From Herbiconiux sp. VKM Ac-1786 (GTDB lineage Bacteria; Actinomycetota; Actinomycetes; Actinomycetales; Microbacteriaceae), in contig NZ_JADKSG010000002.1 in assembly GCF_015350805.1 (NCBI RefSeq), positions 682,001 through 746,000 of the forward strand: a stretch of DNA of 64,000 nt, read 5' to 3'. Both the position numbers and the translations under genes were made by a program. How positions within the stretch are numbered: the stretch's first letter is position 1; the number at the start of each line of letters is the position of its first letter. The notes beneath the pieces were generated by a model, which searched no databases, was not told where the DNA came from, and worked only from the letters and a program-made list of their open reading frames with translations. Shown here piece by piece: positions 21,084 through 31,368 of the stretch.

Positions 21084-21311
21084 CTACTTCGAGAGCAGCT
21101 TCGCGGACTCGTCGTGCCAGCCGGTCGCGACCTGGGAGAGCTTCTCCTGGTACTTGCGACCGTGGTGGGCGCAGAACAGGAGCTCTCCGCCGGACGGCAT
21201 GTCGACTCGGATGTAGGCCTGCGCGCCGCAGCTGTCGCAGCGGTCGGCGGCGGTGAGCTGGTAGGCGTTCTCGATGTCGGAGACAGCCTCGGTGTCGGCG
21301 ATTGACTGCAT
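21084..21311 (-). CDS. DUF7455 family small zinc-finger-like protein
   Basis: A 75-residue protein. Its core LTAADRCDSCGAQAYIRV followed by LLFCAHHGRKY carries CxxC plus CxHH, a plausible zinc site. This family (DUF7455) is common in actinobacteria next to topoisomerase IV or sigma-factor genes; the function is unknown. AGGAGCAGAAG immediately before the ATG at 21311 sets the start; the longer in-frame reading to 21353 has no such site. Confidence 0.85.
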   Translation of the reverse strand: MQSIADTEAVSDIENAYQLTAADRCDSCGAQAYIRVDMPSGGELLFCAHHGRKYQEKLSQVATGWHDESAKLLSK

Positions 21312-21486
21312 CTTCTGCTCCTTAGCTGCTCGGGCGGATCGGGTTACCTGCAATCAAAGCACCGATTGGGGTGGCCTCGTCGCCAATGCCCCGTGTTTCG
21401 CTCTGCGCGTACCGTGCATCCGGTATCTCGGCCTCGGGCCTCGGGGTCCGCCTGTGTGGCGCGGCAGGGCGGCTCCGCCCAGCGAT

Positions 21487-21492
21487 TACCCT
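21487..21492 (+). promoter_or_regulatory. Probable -10 box for parE
   Basis: TACCCT at 21487-21492 would start a short leader before the parE ribosome binding site GAAGGAG at 21527-21533. Confidence 0.35.
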
Positions 21493-21538
21493 GGACGAGG
21501 AGGCCGACGTGCTCTCCGCGAACCACGAAGGAGACCCG

Positions 21539-23626
<2,088 letters not shown>

Positions 23627-23650
23627 CGCGACGCCAGGCCGTCCCCTCCG

Positions 23651-24415
23651 CTACTCGGAAAGGGGGCTGGCCGCGATCGTGGCGCGCGCCTGGCGGGCGC
23701 TCTCGTCGACGAGGCGGAGCGACTCGGGGGCCGGGTCGGTGTACTCGAGGCCTCGGCGCAGGCGCGCCGTGTCGAGCAGCGAGTCGGCGAGGGCCGGGTT
23801 GTTGGCGAGCACCGGGCCGTGCATGTGGGTGCCGAGGAGGTTGTCCTCCCAGAAGCCCTCCTCGCCCGGGGTCTCGGAGTTGCCGCGGCCGTAGACGACC
23901 CGGCCGAGCGTGCCGTGCGGACCGACGTCGACGAACGAGCCGCGGTTCTCGAAGCCCACGATCGGGCCGATCCGCGGCGAGTCGAGCACGAAGTCGCCCA
24001 CGACGCGGGTTCCGCCGTGGCGGGTCGCGACCGGGAACACCGAGGCGCCCTCGAGCACCTGGCCCGACTCCAGCGCGATCGTCTGACCGAGCAGCTGGAA
24101 CCCGGCACCGATGGCGAGCACGGGCCGGCCGTCGTCGGCCAGCGCCCGCAGGTCGCCGGCGATCGCCACGACGAGCGGATGCGCGATCAGCTCGGCCGAG
24201 ACCGGACCGCTGCCGATGAAGACCAGGTCGGCGTCGTCGAACCGCGACCGCACCGCGCTGTCGTCGGGGCCGTCGTAGCTGAGCACCTCGACCGGCAGGC
24301 CCCGGGCCTCGGCGCGCCGGCGCAGGATCTCGACGTTGCCGCTCTCGCCGTTCAGCCCGAGCAGCCGCGGGAACAGGTGCAGGATGCGCAGCGCACCCGT
24401 CGAGGCCGCGCTCAT
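23651..24415 (-). CDS. gatD: GatD-like type 1 glutamine amidotransferase lacking its catalytic cysteine
   Basis: GatD partners MurT in lipid II isoglutaminyl synthase: it normally hydrolyses glutamine and hands ammonia to MurT, which amidates D-isoglutamate in peptidoglycan stem peptides. The 254-residue product has the whole CobB/CobQ-like fold: ILHLFPRLLGLNGESGNVEIL at the start (in family position), VGFENRG and NLLGTHMHGPVL with catalytic His199. The nucleophile elbow, usually AICGGYQ-like, reads LAIGAGFQLLG: residue 103 is glycine (codon GGT, 24107-24109), not cysteine. Canonical glutaminase activity should therefore be absent. Its ATG overlaps the murT stop (ATGA). Confidence 0.88.
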   Translation of the reverse strand: MSAASTGALRILHLFPRLLGLNGESGNVEILRRRAEARGLPVEVLSYDGPDDSAVRSRFDDADLVFIGSGPVSAELIAHPLVVAIAGDLRALADDGRPVLAIGAGFQLLGQTIALESGQVLEGASVFPVATRHGGTRVVGDFVLDSPRIGPIVGFENRGSFVDVGPHGTLGRVVYGRGNSETPGEEGFWEDNLLGTHMHGPVLANNPALADSLLDTARLRRGLEYTDPAPESLRLVDESARQARATIAASPLSE

Positions 24416-25776
24416 GCCGCTCCCCCGCCCTCGAGCTCCTTGAAGCCCAGGATCTTGCGGATGCCCATCATCTGCTCGTAGTTCAGGATCATCACCTTGT
24501 GTCCGGTGGCCGGCTTCGGAAGCGCGAGGAACGCCTTCAGCGCCGCGCGCACGTCGAGGTCGACCGAGCCGACCGGGATGCCGAGGTAGCCGAAGCGCGT
24601 GGCGAACTGCCACGCCTTGGAGCCCGTGACGCCGTCGACGTGGTCGAGGGCCGAGAAGTCGATGTCCCAGATCCACGACGGATCGGGCGTGCCCTCGTCG
24701 ACCGCGAGGAAGACCTGCTCGGGCGCCGACTCGAGCGAGTCGAGGTTGAGCTGCAGGCTCGCCGGGTTCTTCATCATGATGATCTCGATCTGCTCGCCGT
24801 CGACGACGAGCATCTCGCCCCGCCCGTAGACGGTGGCGAGCGAGTCGAGCGCCTGGCTGACGAGCTCCGGACGGAAGCGGTCGCCGAGCACGCTGCGGGC
24901 GGTCGCGGCGGCACCGGCCGCGTCGAGCGCGTAGTGCAGGCCGCGGGACGGGAGCTTGACCTCGATCAGGGTGCGATCCTCCGGCGAGCCGGCCACCGCA
25001 TCCGTCGACCCGGCCGACGCGGAGGTCGTGCCCGCGTCGAGCGTCGCCTTCTCGATGGCCAGGGTGGCGCGGCTGCCGGTGAGGGCCACCACCTCGACCG
25101 CGGCCGGCCGGGAGCCGGGCTTCGCGCCGGCGTCGCCGAAGCGGTCGGCCGAGGCGACGCCGTGGCTGGCCGGCTCGACGAGCTCGGGCACTCCGCCGAA
25201 GAACGAGACCGCGCGGCCGGAGTGGGCGGGGATGCGGGTGTCGAGGTCGACCAGGAAGTTGTCCTCCCGGTTGAGGATCAGGCCGTCGGTCGACGTCGCC
25301 GCCACCCGGGCCAGCATCGCGGCGACGCGATCGGGCTCGTGGTAGCGGTTCAGCTGGTCGATCTGGATGTTCAGCAGCAGCACCGTCTTGGGCTTCAGCA
25401 GCTCGGCGAGCCGGGTGCCGTAGCCCTCGTCGACCTCGAGGATCGCGATGTCGGCGTCGAGCCGGCCGCCCACCGAGACCTCGGAGAGCAGCGCCGAGGC
25501 GATGCCCTGCGGCAGGTTGCCGCCGGAGGGGTTGGTGAAGACCTTCAGGCCGTGGGCCCGGATGATCGCCGCCAGCATGTTCGTGGTGGTCGACTTGCCG
25601 TTCGAGCCCGACACCGCGACGACGCCGTCGGGGATGGCGGCGATGGTGCGCTCGAGGAAGCCCGGGTCGATGCGCAGGGCGATGTTGCCGGGGATGGCCG
25701 AGCCGCCGCCGCGGAGGCGTGCGGCGACCCGGACGGCCCGTCCGACGAGGACGGCGGCCGTGGTGCGGACTGTCAC
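24412..25776 (-). CDS. murT: MurT-like Mur ligase (DUF1727) without the Cys4 zinc ribbon
   Basis: Mur-ligase family protein that activates the alpha-carboxyl of D-Glu in lipid II with ATP. The 454-residue product has the P-loop SGSNGKSTTTNM (Lys61), the central domain (LLNIQIDQLNRYHEPDRV) and the DUF1727 C-terminal domain with the Asp-rich SWIWDIDFSALDHVDG near residue 370. Family members such as those of Staphylococcus and Streptococcus carry a Cys4 zinc ribbon in the central domain; this protein contains no cysteine, and residues 195-270 are instead Ala/Gly/Ser-rich. The GTG at 25776 is four bases after the sigA stop. With the Cys-less GatD it forms an unusual pair. Confidence 0.88.
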   Translation of the reverse strand: MTVRTTAAVLVGRAVRVAARLRGGGSAIPGNIALRIDPGFLERTIAAIPDGVVAVSGSNGKSTTTNMLAAIIRAHGLKVFTNPSGGNLPQGIASALLSEVSVGGRLDADIAILEVDEGYGTRLAELLKPKTVLLLNIQIDQLNRYHEPDRVAAMLARVAATSTDGLILNREDNFLVDLDTRIPAHSGRAVSFFGGVPELVEPASHGVASADRFGDAGAKPGSRPAAVEVVALTGSRATLAIEKATLDAGTTSASAGSTDAVAGSPEDRTLIEVKLPSRGLHYALDAAGAAATARSVLGDRFRPELVSQALDSLATVYGRGEMLVVDGEQIEIIMMKNPASLQLNLDSLESAPEQVFLAVDEGTPDPSWIWDIDFSALDHVDGVTGSKAWQFATRFGYLGIPVGSVDLDVRAALKAFLALPKPATGHKVMILNYEQMMGIRKILGFKELEGGGAA

Positions 25777-25780
25777 CGGC

Positions 25781-27103
25781 CTACTCGAGGTAGTCGCGGA
25801 GCGACTGCGAGCGGGACGGGTGGCGGAGCTTGGCCATGGTCTTCGACTCGATCTGGCGGATGCGCTCGCGCGTGACCCCGAAGGTGTCGCCGATCTGGTC
25901 GAGGGTCTTCGGCATGCCGTCGCCCAGGCCGAAGCGCATGCGGATGACGCCGGCCTCGCGCTCGGAGAGCGAGTCGAGCAGCGACTCGAGCTGCTTCTGC
26001 AGCATGGTGAAGCCCACCGCGTCGGCCGGCACGACCGCCTCGGTGTCCTCGATCAGGTCGCCGAACTCGCTGTCGCCGTCCTCGCCGAGGGGCGTGTGCA
26101 GCGAGATGGGCTCGCGGCCGTACTTCTGCACCTCGACGACCTTCTCGGGCGTCATGTCGAGCTCGCGGCTGAGCTCTTCCGGCGTGGGCTCGCGGCCCAG
26201 GTCCTGCAGCATCTGGCGCTGAACGCGGGCCAGCTTGTTGATCACCTCGACCATGTGCACAGGGATGCGGATGGTGCGGGCCTGGTCGGCCATGGCGCGG
26301 GTGATGGCCTGACGGATCCACCACGTGGCGTAGGTCGAGAACTTGAAGCCCTTGGTGTAGTCGAACTTCTCGACCGCACGGATGAGACCGAGGTTGCCCT
26401 CCTGGATCAGGTCGAGGAACTGCATGCCGCGACCGGTGTAGCGCTTGGCGAGGCTGACCACGAGGCGGAGGTTCGCCCCGAGCAGGTGGCTCTTCGCGCG
26501 CTGGCCGTCCTTCGCGACCCACTGCAGCTCGCGCTTGAGCTGCGGGGTCATGTTCTCGGTGTTGGCCAGCTTGTCCTCGGCGAACAGACCCGCCTCGATG
26601 CGCATGGCGAGCTCGACCTCTTCGGCCGCGTTCAGGAGCGCGACCTTGCCGATCTGCTTCAGGTAGTCCTTGACCGGGTCGGCGGTGGCGCCCGTGATGG
26701 TGCTGGAGTAGACCGGCACCTCGTCCTCGTCGTCGACGAGCGAGAGCACGAGGGCGCCGGTGGGCAGCGCCTCCTCGGCCGCGGCGGGCTTCGCCGTCTT
26801 GTCGTCGTCGCCGTCGGTGTCGCCCTCGGCCGTGTCGGCGTCGCCCTCGGCGACGGTCTCCGTGTCGGCCTCGACGTCGACCTCGACCTCGGTCTCCTCG
26901 TCGGGCTCGGTCTCGTCGTCGTCGGAGGCCTTGGCCTTGGTGGCGCGCTTGGGGGCGGCCTTCGCCGCGGTCTTCGGCTTGGCGGCGGTCTTGGTGGCCG
27001 GCTTCGCCTTCGCGGCGGGCCGCTTGGCGGCGGGAGCCGCCGTCTCGACCTCGTCGGGCGTCGTCGCCTTCTCGAGGGTGTCTGCGGACTTGGGGGTGGC
27101 CAT
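25781..27103 (-). CDS. sigA: Primary RNA polymerase sigma factor (SigA/HrdB/RpoD)
   Basis: Directs RNA polymerase to housekeeping promoters. The 440-residue protein has a long N-terminal region: Lys/Ala-rich repeats (residues 20-60) then an acidic run (60-105), typical of actinobacterial primary sigma factors. Region 1.2 is [14 protein letters not shown]; region 2 contains [22 protein letters not shown] and [16 protein letters not shown] (-10 recognition and melting); region 4.2 is the helix-turn-helix [14 protein letters not shown] (-35 recognition). The ATG at 27103 has AAAGGTG about eight bases upstream. A 216-base upstream region separates it from the MFS gene, with a CATAAT box on the minus strand at 27271-27276 as a possible -10. 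Confidence 0.95.
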   Translation of the reverse strand: MATPKSADTLEKATTPDEVETAAPAAKRPAAKAKPATKTAAKPKTAAKAAPKRATKAKASDDDETEPDEETEVEVDVEADTETVAEGDADTAEGDTDGDDDKTAKPAAAEEALPTGALVLSLVDDEDEVPVYSSTITGATADPVKDYLKQIGKVALLNAAEEVELAMRIEAGLFAEDKLANTENMTPQLKRELQWVAKDGQRAKSHLLGANLRLVVSLAKRYTGRGMQFLDLIQEGNLGLIRAVEKFDYTKGFKFSTYATWWIRQAITRAMADQARTIRIPVHMVEVINKLARVQRQMLQDLGREPTPEELSRELDMTPEKVVEVQKYGREPISLHTPLGEDGDSEFGDLIEDTEAVVPADAVGFTMLQKQLESLLDSLSEREAGVIRMRFGLGDGMPKTLDQIGDTFGVTRERIRQIESKTMAKLRHPSRSQSLRDYLE

Positions 27104-27319
27104 TAGTTCACCTTTCACGCCACGCGGCGGGCGGATCGAGCTCGTGGCTCCGGGCGGAGAGCCCACTGCGTGAAGATGTTTTTGGACATTACTAAGACCC
27201 ATGTCAAGTGCCGGTTTCGCGCAGCCTCTGAAAGCGCTGCAACCGTGCACAGGAACGGGTCTTCATATCAATTATGACATGGAAACGGAAGACCGCTCAC
27301 CGTCTCGCCCCCGGACGGG

Positions 27320-28633
27320 TCACCCTCTCCGCTTCCACTTCCTGAGGAGTGCAACCCAGATGGGGCCCACGGATATTCCCTCGTCCTCCTCCATCTTGCG
27401 GCGGGTGCGGCGTCGCGCGCGCAGCAGCATCACGACCCCGAAGCCGATCACGAGGTACTGGACGGAGAAGGCGAGCCGGAAGGCGTCGAGGTCGTAGAGC
27501 GAGCCGCTCCAGCCCGCGTCGAACTGCGCGTCGAGGATCAGGCCGATCAGGAACATGATCACGAAGCTGGCCGTGAAGCCGCCGACGTTGACGATGCCGT
27601 TGGCCGAGCCGAGCGAGCGGATCGGGTTGAACGAGCGGGCGAAGTCGAAGCCGATCAGCGAGCCCGGGCCGCCGACGCCCATCGACACGACGAGCAGCAC
27701 GATCAGCCAGAACGGCGGCACGCCGGGCCACAGCAGCACGGCCGCCCAGACGAGCCCGAGGGTCGCCGTGATGCCGAGCACCAGGTTCGAGCGGCGGAGC
27801 GGGAAGCGCGCGGTCAGGATGCCGAGGATCGGCCCGGCCACGAGTCCGGTGAGCACGATCAGCACGAGCAGCACGGAGGCGGTGCCCTGCTCGATCCCGA
27901 CGGCCGAGACCAGGAAGGGGAAGCCCCAGAACAGCGCGAACGCGGTTCCGGAGGACTGGGTCACGTAGTGCGTCCAGAAGCCCAGCTGGGTGCCCGGGCG
28001 CTTGAGCGTCGTGCCCAGGCCGCGCACGGCATCCTTCACCGACGCGACCCGGGGCTGCTCGGGCACCCCCGCGGGACGGTCGGCGAGGAAGGCGACGCCG
28101 AGCACGAAGCCCGCGAACGAGAGCGAGGCGGCCGCCGCGAACGCCGGCGTCCAGCCGACGTTGTGCAGCACCCAGGCGAACGGCAGGGCGCTCAGGATCT
28201 GCCCGATCGCCCCGATGTTGCCCGTCCACTGCGACAGCAGCGGAACACTGCGGCCCTGGAACCAGGAGTTGATCAGCCGGATCAGGGAGATGAACACGGC
28301 GGCGTCGCCCGCGCCGACGAGGATGCGGCCCGCGATGGCGATACCGATCGACGGGGCGAAGGCGAGCACGAGCTGACCGGCGACCATGATCGCCGAGCCG
28401 GTGGTGATCAGGAGCTTCGGGCCGACCCGGTCGATCAGGAGGCCGATGGGGATCTGCAGGCCGGCGTACACGACCAGCTGCAGCACGGCCAGCGCGGAGA
28501 GCAGGGCGGCCGAGGTCTCGAACCGCTCGGCTGCGTCGACTCCGGCGACACCGAGGGTCGACCGCTGGAGCACCGCCGCCATGTAGGCGAACACGCCGAC
28601 CGCGAAGACGATCCAGGAGCGGCGGGAGTTCAC
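27320..28633 (-). CDS. Major facilitator superfamily transporter
   Basis: A 437-residue membrane protein with about twelve hydrophobic helices and the MFS fold. The loop after helix 2 reads IPIGLLIDRVGPKLL, a version of the GxLaDrxGrk motif. The C-terminal tail is basic. The substrate cannot be told from sequence; similar proteins are often annotated as nitrate/nitrite- or sugar-type MFS without proof. The GTG at 28633 has TAGCAT seven bases upstream and no Shine-Dalgarno, so it is probably leaderless. Confidence 0.85.
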   Translation of the reverse strand: MNSRRSWIVFAVGVFAYMAAVLQRSTLGVAGVDAAERFETSAALLSALAVLQLVVYAGLQIPIGLLIDRVGPKLLITTGSAIMVAGQLVLAFAPSIGIAIAGRILVGAGDAAVFISLIRLINSWFQGRSVPLLSQWTGNIGAIGQILSALPFAWVLHNVGWTPAFAAAASLSFAGFVLGVAFLADRPAGVPEQPRVASVKDAVRGLGTTLKRPGTQLGFWTHYVTQSSGTAFALFWGFPFLVSAVGIEQGTASVLLVLIVLTGLVAGPILGILTARFPLRRSNLVLGITATLGLVWAAVLLWPGVPPFWLIVLLVVSMGVGGPGSLIGFDFARSFNPIRSLGSANGIVNVGGFTASFVIMFLIGLILDAQFDAGWSGSLYDLDAFRLAFSVQYLVIGFGVVMLLRARRRTRRKMEEDEGISVGPIWVALLRKWKRRG

Positions 28634-28640
28634 TGCGCCA

Positions 28641-28646
28641 ATGCTA
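28641..28646 (-). promoter_or_regulatory. -10 box of the leaderless MFS promoter
   Basis: On the minus strand TAGCAT is followed by seven bases (TGGCGCA) and the GTG start at 28633. Confidence 0.5.
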
Positions 28647-28684
28647 CTCCGGGCCGGTCAGGCGCCGGGCGGAACGGGCGTCCG

Positions 28685-29611
28685 TCAGGCGGAGCGGCCG
28701 TCGTCGTCGCCGAAGCGGTTGCCCGCCAGGAAGCGCTCGAGCTCGTCGGCGATCTCGTCGGCCGAGGGCAGCTCGCCGTCGACGTCGGTGAGCGGGGAGC
28801 GCACGCCGTTGCCCTCCATGTAGGCGTCGTGGCGCTCCTCGAGGGTCGTCACCAGCCGGGCCAGCTCGGTGTTCGACTGCACCTGCTCGTCGATCTTGCC
28901 GAGGAATACCCGACCCTCCTCACGGAGGCGGTCGGTGGGGAAGATCAGGCTGGTGGCCGCGCTCACGCTCTCGACCGCCACGAGGGCGGCGGTGGGGTAC
29001 TCGGTGTCGGCGAGGTAGTGCGGCACGAGCAGCACGAACCCGGCGATCGGATGCCCGAGCTCCTGCAGGCGGTACTCCACCAGGTGGAGAGCGTTCGCCG
29101 GCGCCTGGGTCGTGGGCTTCCAGACCGAGAGCGCGTCGATCAGCTCGGAGCGGTTGCCGCTGACGGTCACGCGCACCGGACGGGTGTGCGGCACCGGCAT
29201 CGGGATGGCGTGCACCCACGTGGTGGTGCTCACGGCGAACAGCTGCACCAGCTCGATCACGGCGGCCGAGAAGCGCTCCCACTGGAAGTCGGGCTCGAAG
29301 CCGTTGAGGAACAGGAAGCGCTGCCCGATCTCGTCGGTCATCAGGTGCAGGCGCAGGGCCTGCGGCTGGTAGTCGCTGATGTGGTCCTGATCGAAGGTGA
29401 TGATCGGCCGGCGGGCCCGGTAGTCGAGCAGGATGTCGGGGTCGAACTCGGCGACGACCGTCGACTCGAGCGTGTCGAGGAGGTACTCGCCGAACTGCGC
29501 CACGGCGCCACCGGCGTCGGTGAAGCCCGACAGGGCGGCCACGAGCTGGAGCCCGTCGGGCACGAGGCCCGGTTCGGCCACGACGTCATAGAGACCGCTC
29601 GGATTGTCCAT
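28685..29611 (-). CDS. PAC2 family protein
   Basis: A 308-residue protein of the PAC2 (proteasome assembly chaperone 2-like) family, recognised by LVAALSGFTDAGGAVAQFG near the N-terminus, ITFDQDHISDYQP, and LLVPHYLADTEYPTAALV. In bacteria the family is found in actinobacteria, some of which have proteasomes; its bacterial role is unproven. The C-terminal 90 residues are polar. TAGAGT six bases before the ATG at 29611 and no Shine-Dalgarno suggest a leaderless mRNA. It is divergent from pepA. Confidence 0.85.
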   Translation of the reverse strand: MDNPSGLYDVVAEPGLVPDGLQLVAALSGFTDAGGAVAQFGEYLLDTLESTVVAEFDPDILLDYRARRPIITFDQDHISDYQPQALRLHLMTDEIGQRFLFLNGFEPDFQWERFSAAVIELVQLFAVSTTTWVHAIPMPVPHTRPVRVTVSGNRSELIDALSVWKPTTQAPANALHLVEYRLQELGHPIAGFVLLVPHYLADTEYPTAALVAVESVSAATSLIFPTDRLREEGRVFLGKIDEQVQSNTELARLVTTLEERHDAYMEGNGVRSPLTDVDGELPSADEIADELERFLAGNRFGDDDGRSA

Positions 29612-29617
29612 GCTTCA

Positions 29618-29623
29618 ACTCTA
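29618..29623 (-). promoter_or_regulatory. -10 box of the leaderless PAC2 promoter
   Basis: On the minus strand TAGAGT is followed by TGAAGC and the ATG at 29611. Confidence 0.5.
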
Positions 29624-29745
29624 ATCGGGAGCGTCGGCGCGCCTCGGGCGCGGGTCGCATGCCCAGAGCGAACAGGGATCGGGAATAGCGGAGGTGCAGG
29701 GGGATCACGGCGCGCGGGCATCGGGACCGGCCGATTCCGCCCGGT

Positions 29746-29751
29746 TAGGCT
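29746..29751 (+). promoter_or_regulatory. -10 box of the leaderless pepA promoter
   Basis: TAGGCT is followed by GACGGG and the ATG at 29758. GACGGG is a poor ribosome site at that distance, so a leaderless start is favoured. Confidence 0.5.
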
Positions 29752-29757
29752 GACGGG

Positions 29758-31278
29758 ATGACTTCGGCTTCGCTCTCCCTCCGCTCCCCCGACCAGCAGC
29801 TCACCGACGAGGAGCTGCTCGTGGTCGCCGCCTCCACCGCCGACGGCGAGGTGAGTGTGCGCGGCTCGCTCGGCGCCTCCTTCGGCACCGAGATCGAGGC
29901 CGCCCTCGAGGCGTCGCTGGAGGCCGTGGCCTTCGGCGGCAAGAAGGACGAGTTCGTGCGCCTGCCCGCCCCCGCCGGCGTCGCGGCGAAGGCCGTGGCG
30001 GTCGTCGGACTCGGCACCGCCGAGCCCGACCTCGAGGCCCTCCGCTACGCCGCGGGCGTCGCCGGACGCCGGGCCACCGGAGCCGCACCGGTCGTGCTCG
30101 ACTTCGGCGTCGAGACGCCCGCCGAGCTCGAGGCCGTCGCCGAGGGTGCCGGGCTCGGTGCCTATGACTACACCGACTACCGGGGCACCGGCACCACCTC
30201 CGAGGAGCCCGTGGCCCCGCGCCGCCTCGAGATCGTGCACGGGGCGCTCGCCGCGGAGGACGCCGCGACCGCGCTGGAGCGTGCCCGCACCTCGGTCGAG
30301 GCCGTCGACCTCGTGCGCGACCTGGTGAACGTGCCCGCCCTCGACCTCTACCCGTCGAACTACGCCGACCAGGTGCAGGCGCTCGTGGAGGGCCTGCCGA
30401 TCGAGGTGGCCGTGTGGGACGAGGAGCAGCTCGTGGCGCAGGGGTTCGGCGGCATCGCCGGGGTCGGCCAGGGCTCGACCCGCCCGCCCCGCCTGGTGAA
30501 GGTCTCGTACCACCCGGCCGCGGCCGAGAAGCACATCGCGCTGGTCGGCAAGGGCATCACCTTCGACACGGGCGGCCTCTCGCTGAAGCCCCCGGTGTCG
30601 ATGATCGGCATGAAGTACGACATGGCCGGCTCGGCGACGGTGCTCGCCGCCGTCATCGCCGCCGCCCGCCTCGACCTGCCCGTGCGGCTCACGGCGTGGC
30701 TCTGCCTGGCCGAGAACATGCCGTCGGGCGTGGCCATCCGCCCCGGCGACGTGCTGACCATCCGCGGCGGCCGCACGGTCGAGGTGCTGAACACCGACGC
30801 CGAGGGCCGGCTCGTGATGGCCGACGGCCTCGTCGCCGCGAGCGAGGAGAAGCCCGACGCGATCATCGACGTCGCCACCCTCACCGGCGCCGCCGTCGTG
30901 GCGCTCGGCAACCGCTACACCGCCGCGATGGGCGACGAGCGCCTCGTCGACCAGGTGCTCCAGGCCGCCGACGCCGCCGGCGAGAAGATCTGGCCGATGC
31001 CGCTGCCCGACGAGCTCCGGGCGCTGCTCGCCTCCGACATCGCCGACATCGCCAACGTGAAGCCGGGCAACACCGCCGGCGGGATGCTCGTCGCCGGCGT
31101 CTTCCTCAAGGACTTCATCGGCAAGGACGACGCCGGGGTGACGATCCCCTGGGCCCACCTCGACATCGCCGGCCCGGCCCAGAACAAGGACGGCGGCTAC
31201 GGCTACACCGTCAAGGGACCGACCGGTGTGACGGTGCGCACCCTGCTCCGCCTTGCCGAGGCCTTCTCCCGCGCGTAG
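29758..31278 (+). CDS. pepA: Leucyl aminopeptidase (M17 cytosol aminopeptidase)
   Basis: Two-metal exopeptidase that removes N-terminal residues, important in peptide and glutathione turnover. The 506-residue product has the variable N-terminal domain (residues 1-175) and the catalytic domain with VGKGITFDTGGLSLKP (metal-binding Lys and Asp), the hallmark NTDAEGRLVMADGL, and GNRYTAAMGD. The C-terminal IPWAHLDIAGPA is also typical. In M. tuberculosis the homologue (pepB) also precedes the E2/lipoate region, matching the order here. Confidence 0.95.
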   Translation: MTSASLSLRSPDQQLTDEELLVVAASTADGEVSVRGSLGASFGTEIEAALEASLEAVAFGGKKDEFVRLPAPAGVAAKAVAVVGLGTAEPDLEALRYAAGVAGRRATGAAPVVLDFGVETPAELEAVAEGAGLGAYDYTDYRGTGTTSEEPVAPRRLEIVHGALAAEDAATALERARTSVEAVDLVRDLVNVPALDLYPSNYADQVQALVEGLPIEVAVWDEEQLVAQGFGGIAGVGQGSTRPPRLVKVSYHPAAAEKHIALVGKGITFDTGGLSLKPPVSMIGMKYDMAGSATVLAAVIAAARLDLPVRLTAWLCLAENMPSGVAIRPGDVLTIRGGRTVEVLNTDAEGRLVMADGLVAASEEKPDAIIDVATLTGAAVVALGNRYTAAMGDERLVDQVLQAADAAGEKIWPMPLPDELRALLASDIADIANVKPGNTAGGMLVAGVFLKDFIGKDDAGVTIPWAHLDIAGPAQNKDGGYGYTVKGPTGVTVRTLLRLAEAFSRA

Positions 31279-31368
31279 TAAGGTCGTAGGGGCGAAAACA
31301 ACATCGCCCTTCTTCCATGCCCACCCACGCATGCGGGCCTGGATCTCTATGCACGAGGGAGTTGCTAG

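Noticed and set aside
27201-27497. A 98-codon plus-strand frame in the sigA upstream region
   Set aside because: It lacks a ribosome site, shows no family features and runs into the antisense of the MFS gene; the region is better explained as the sigA promoter and leader.
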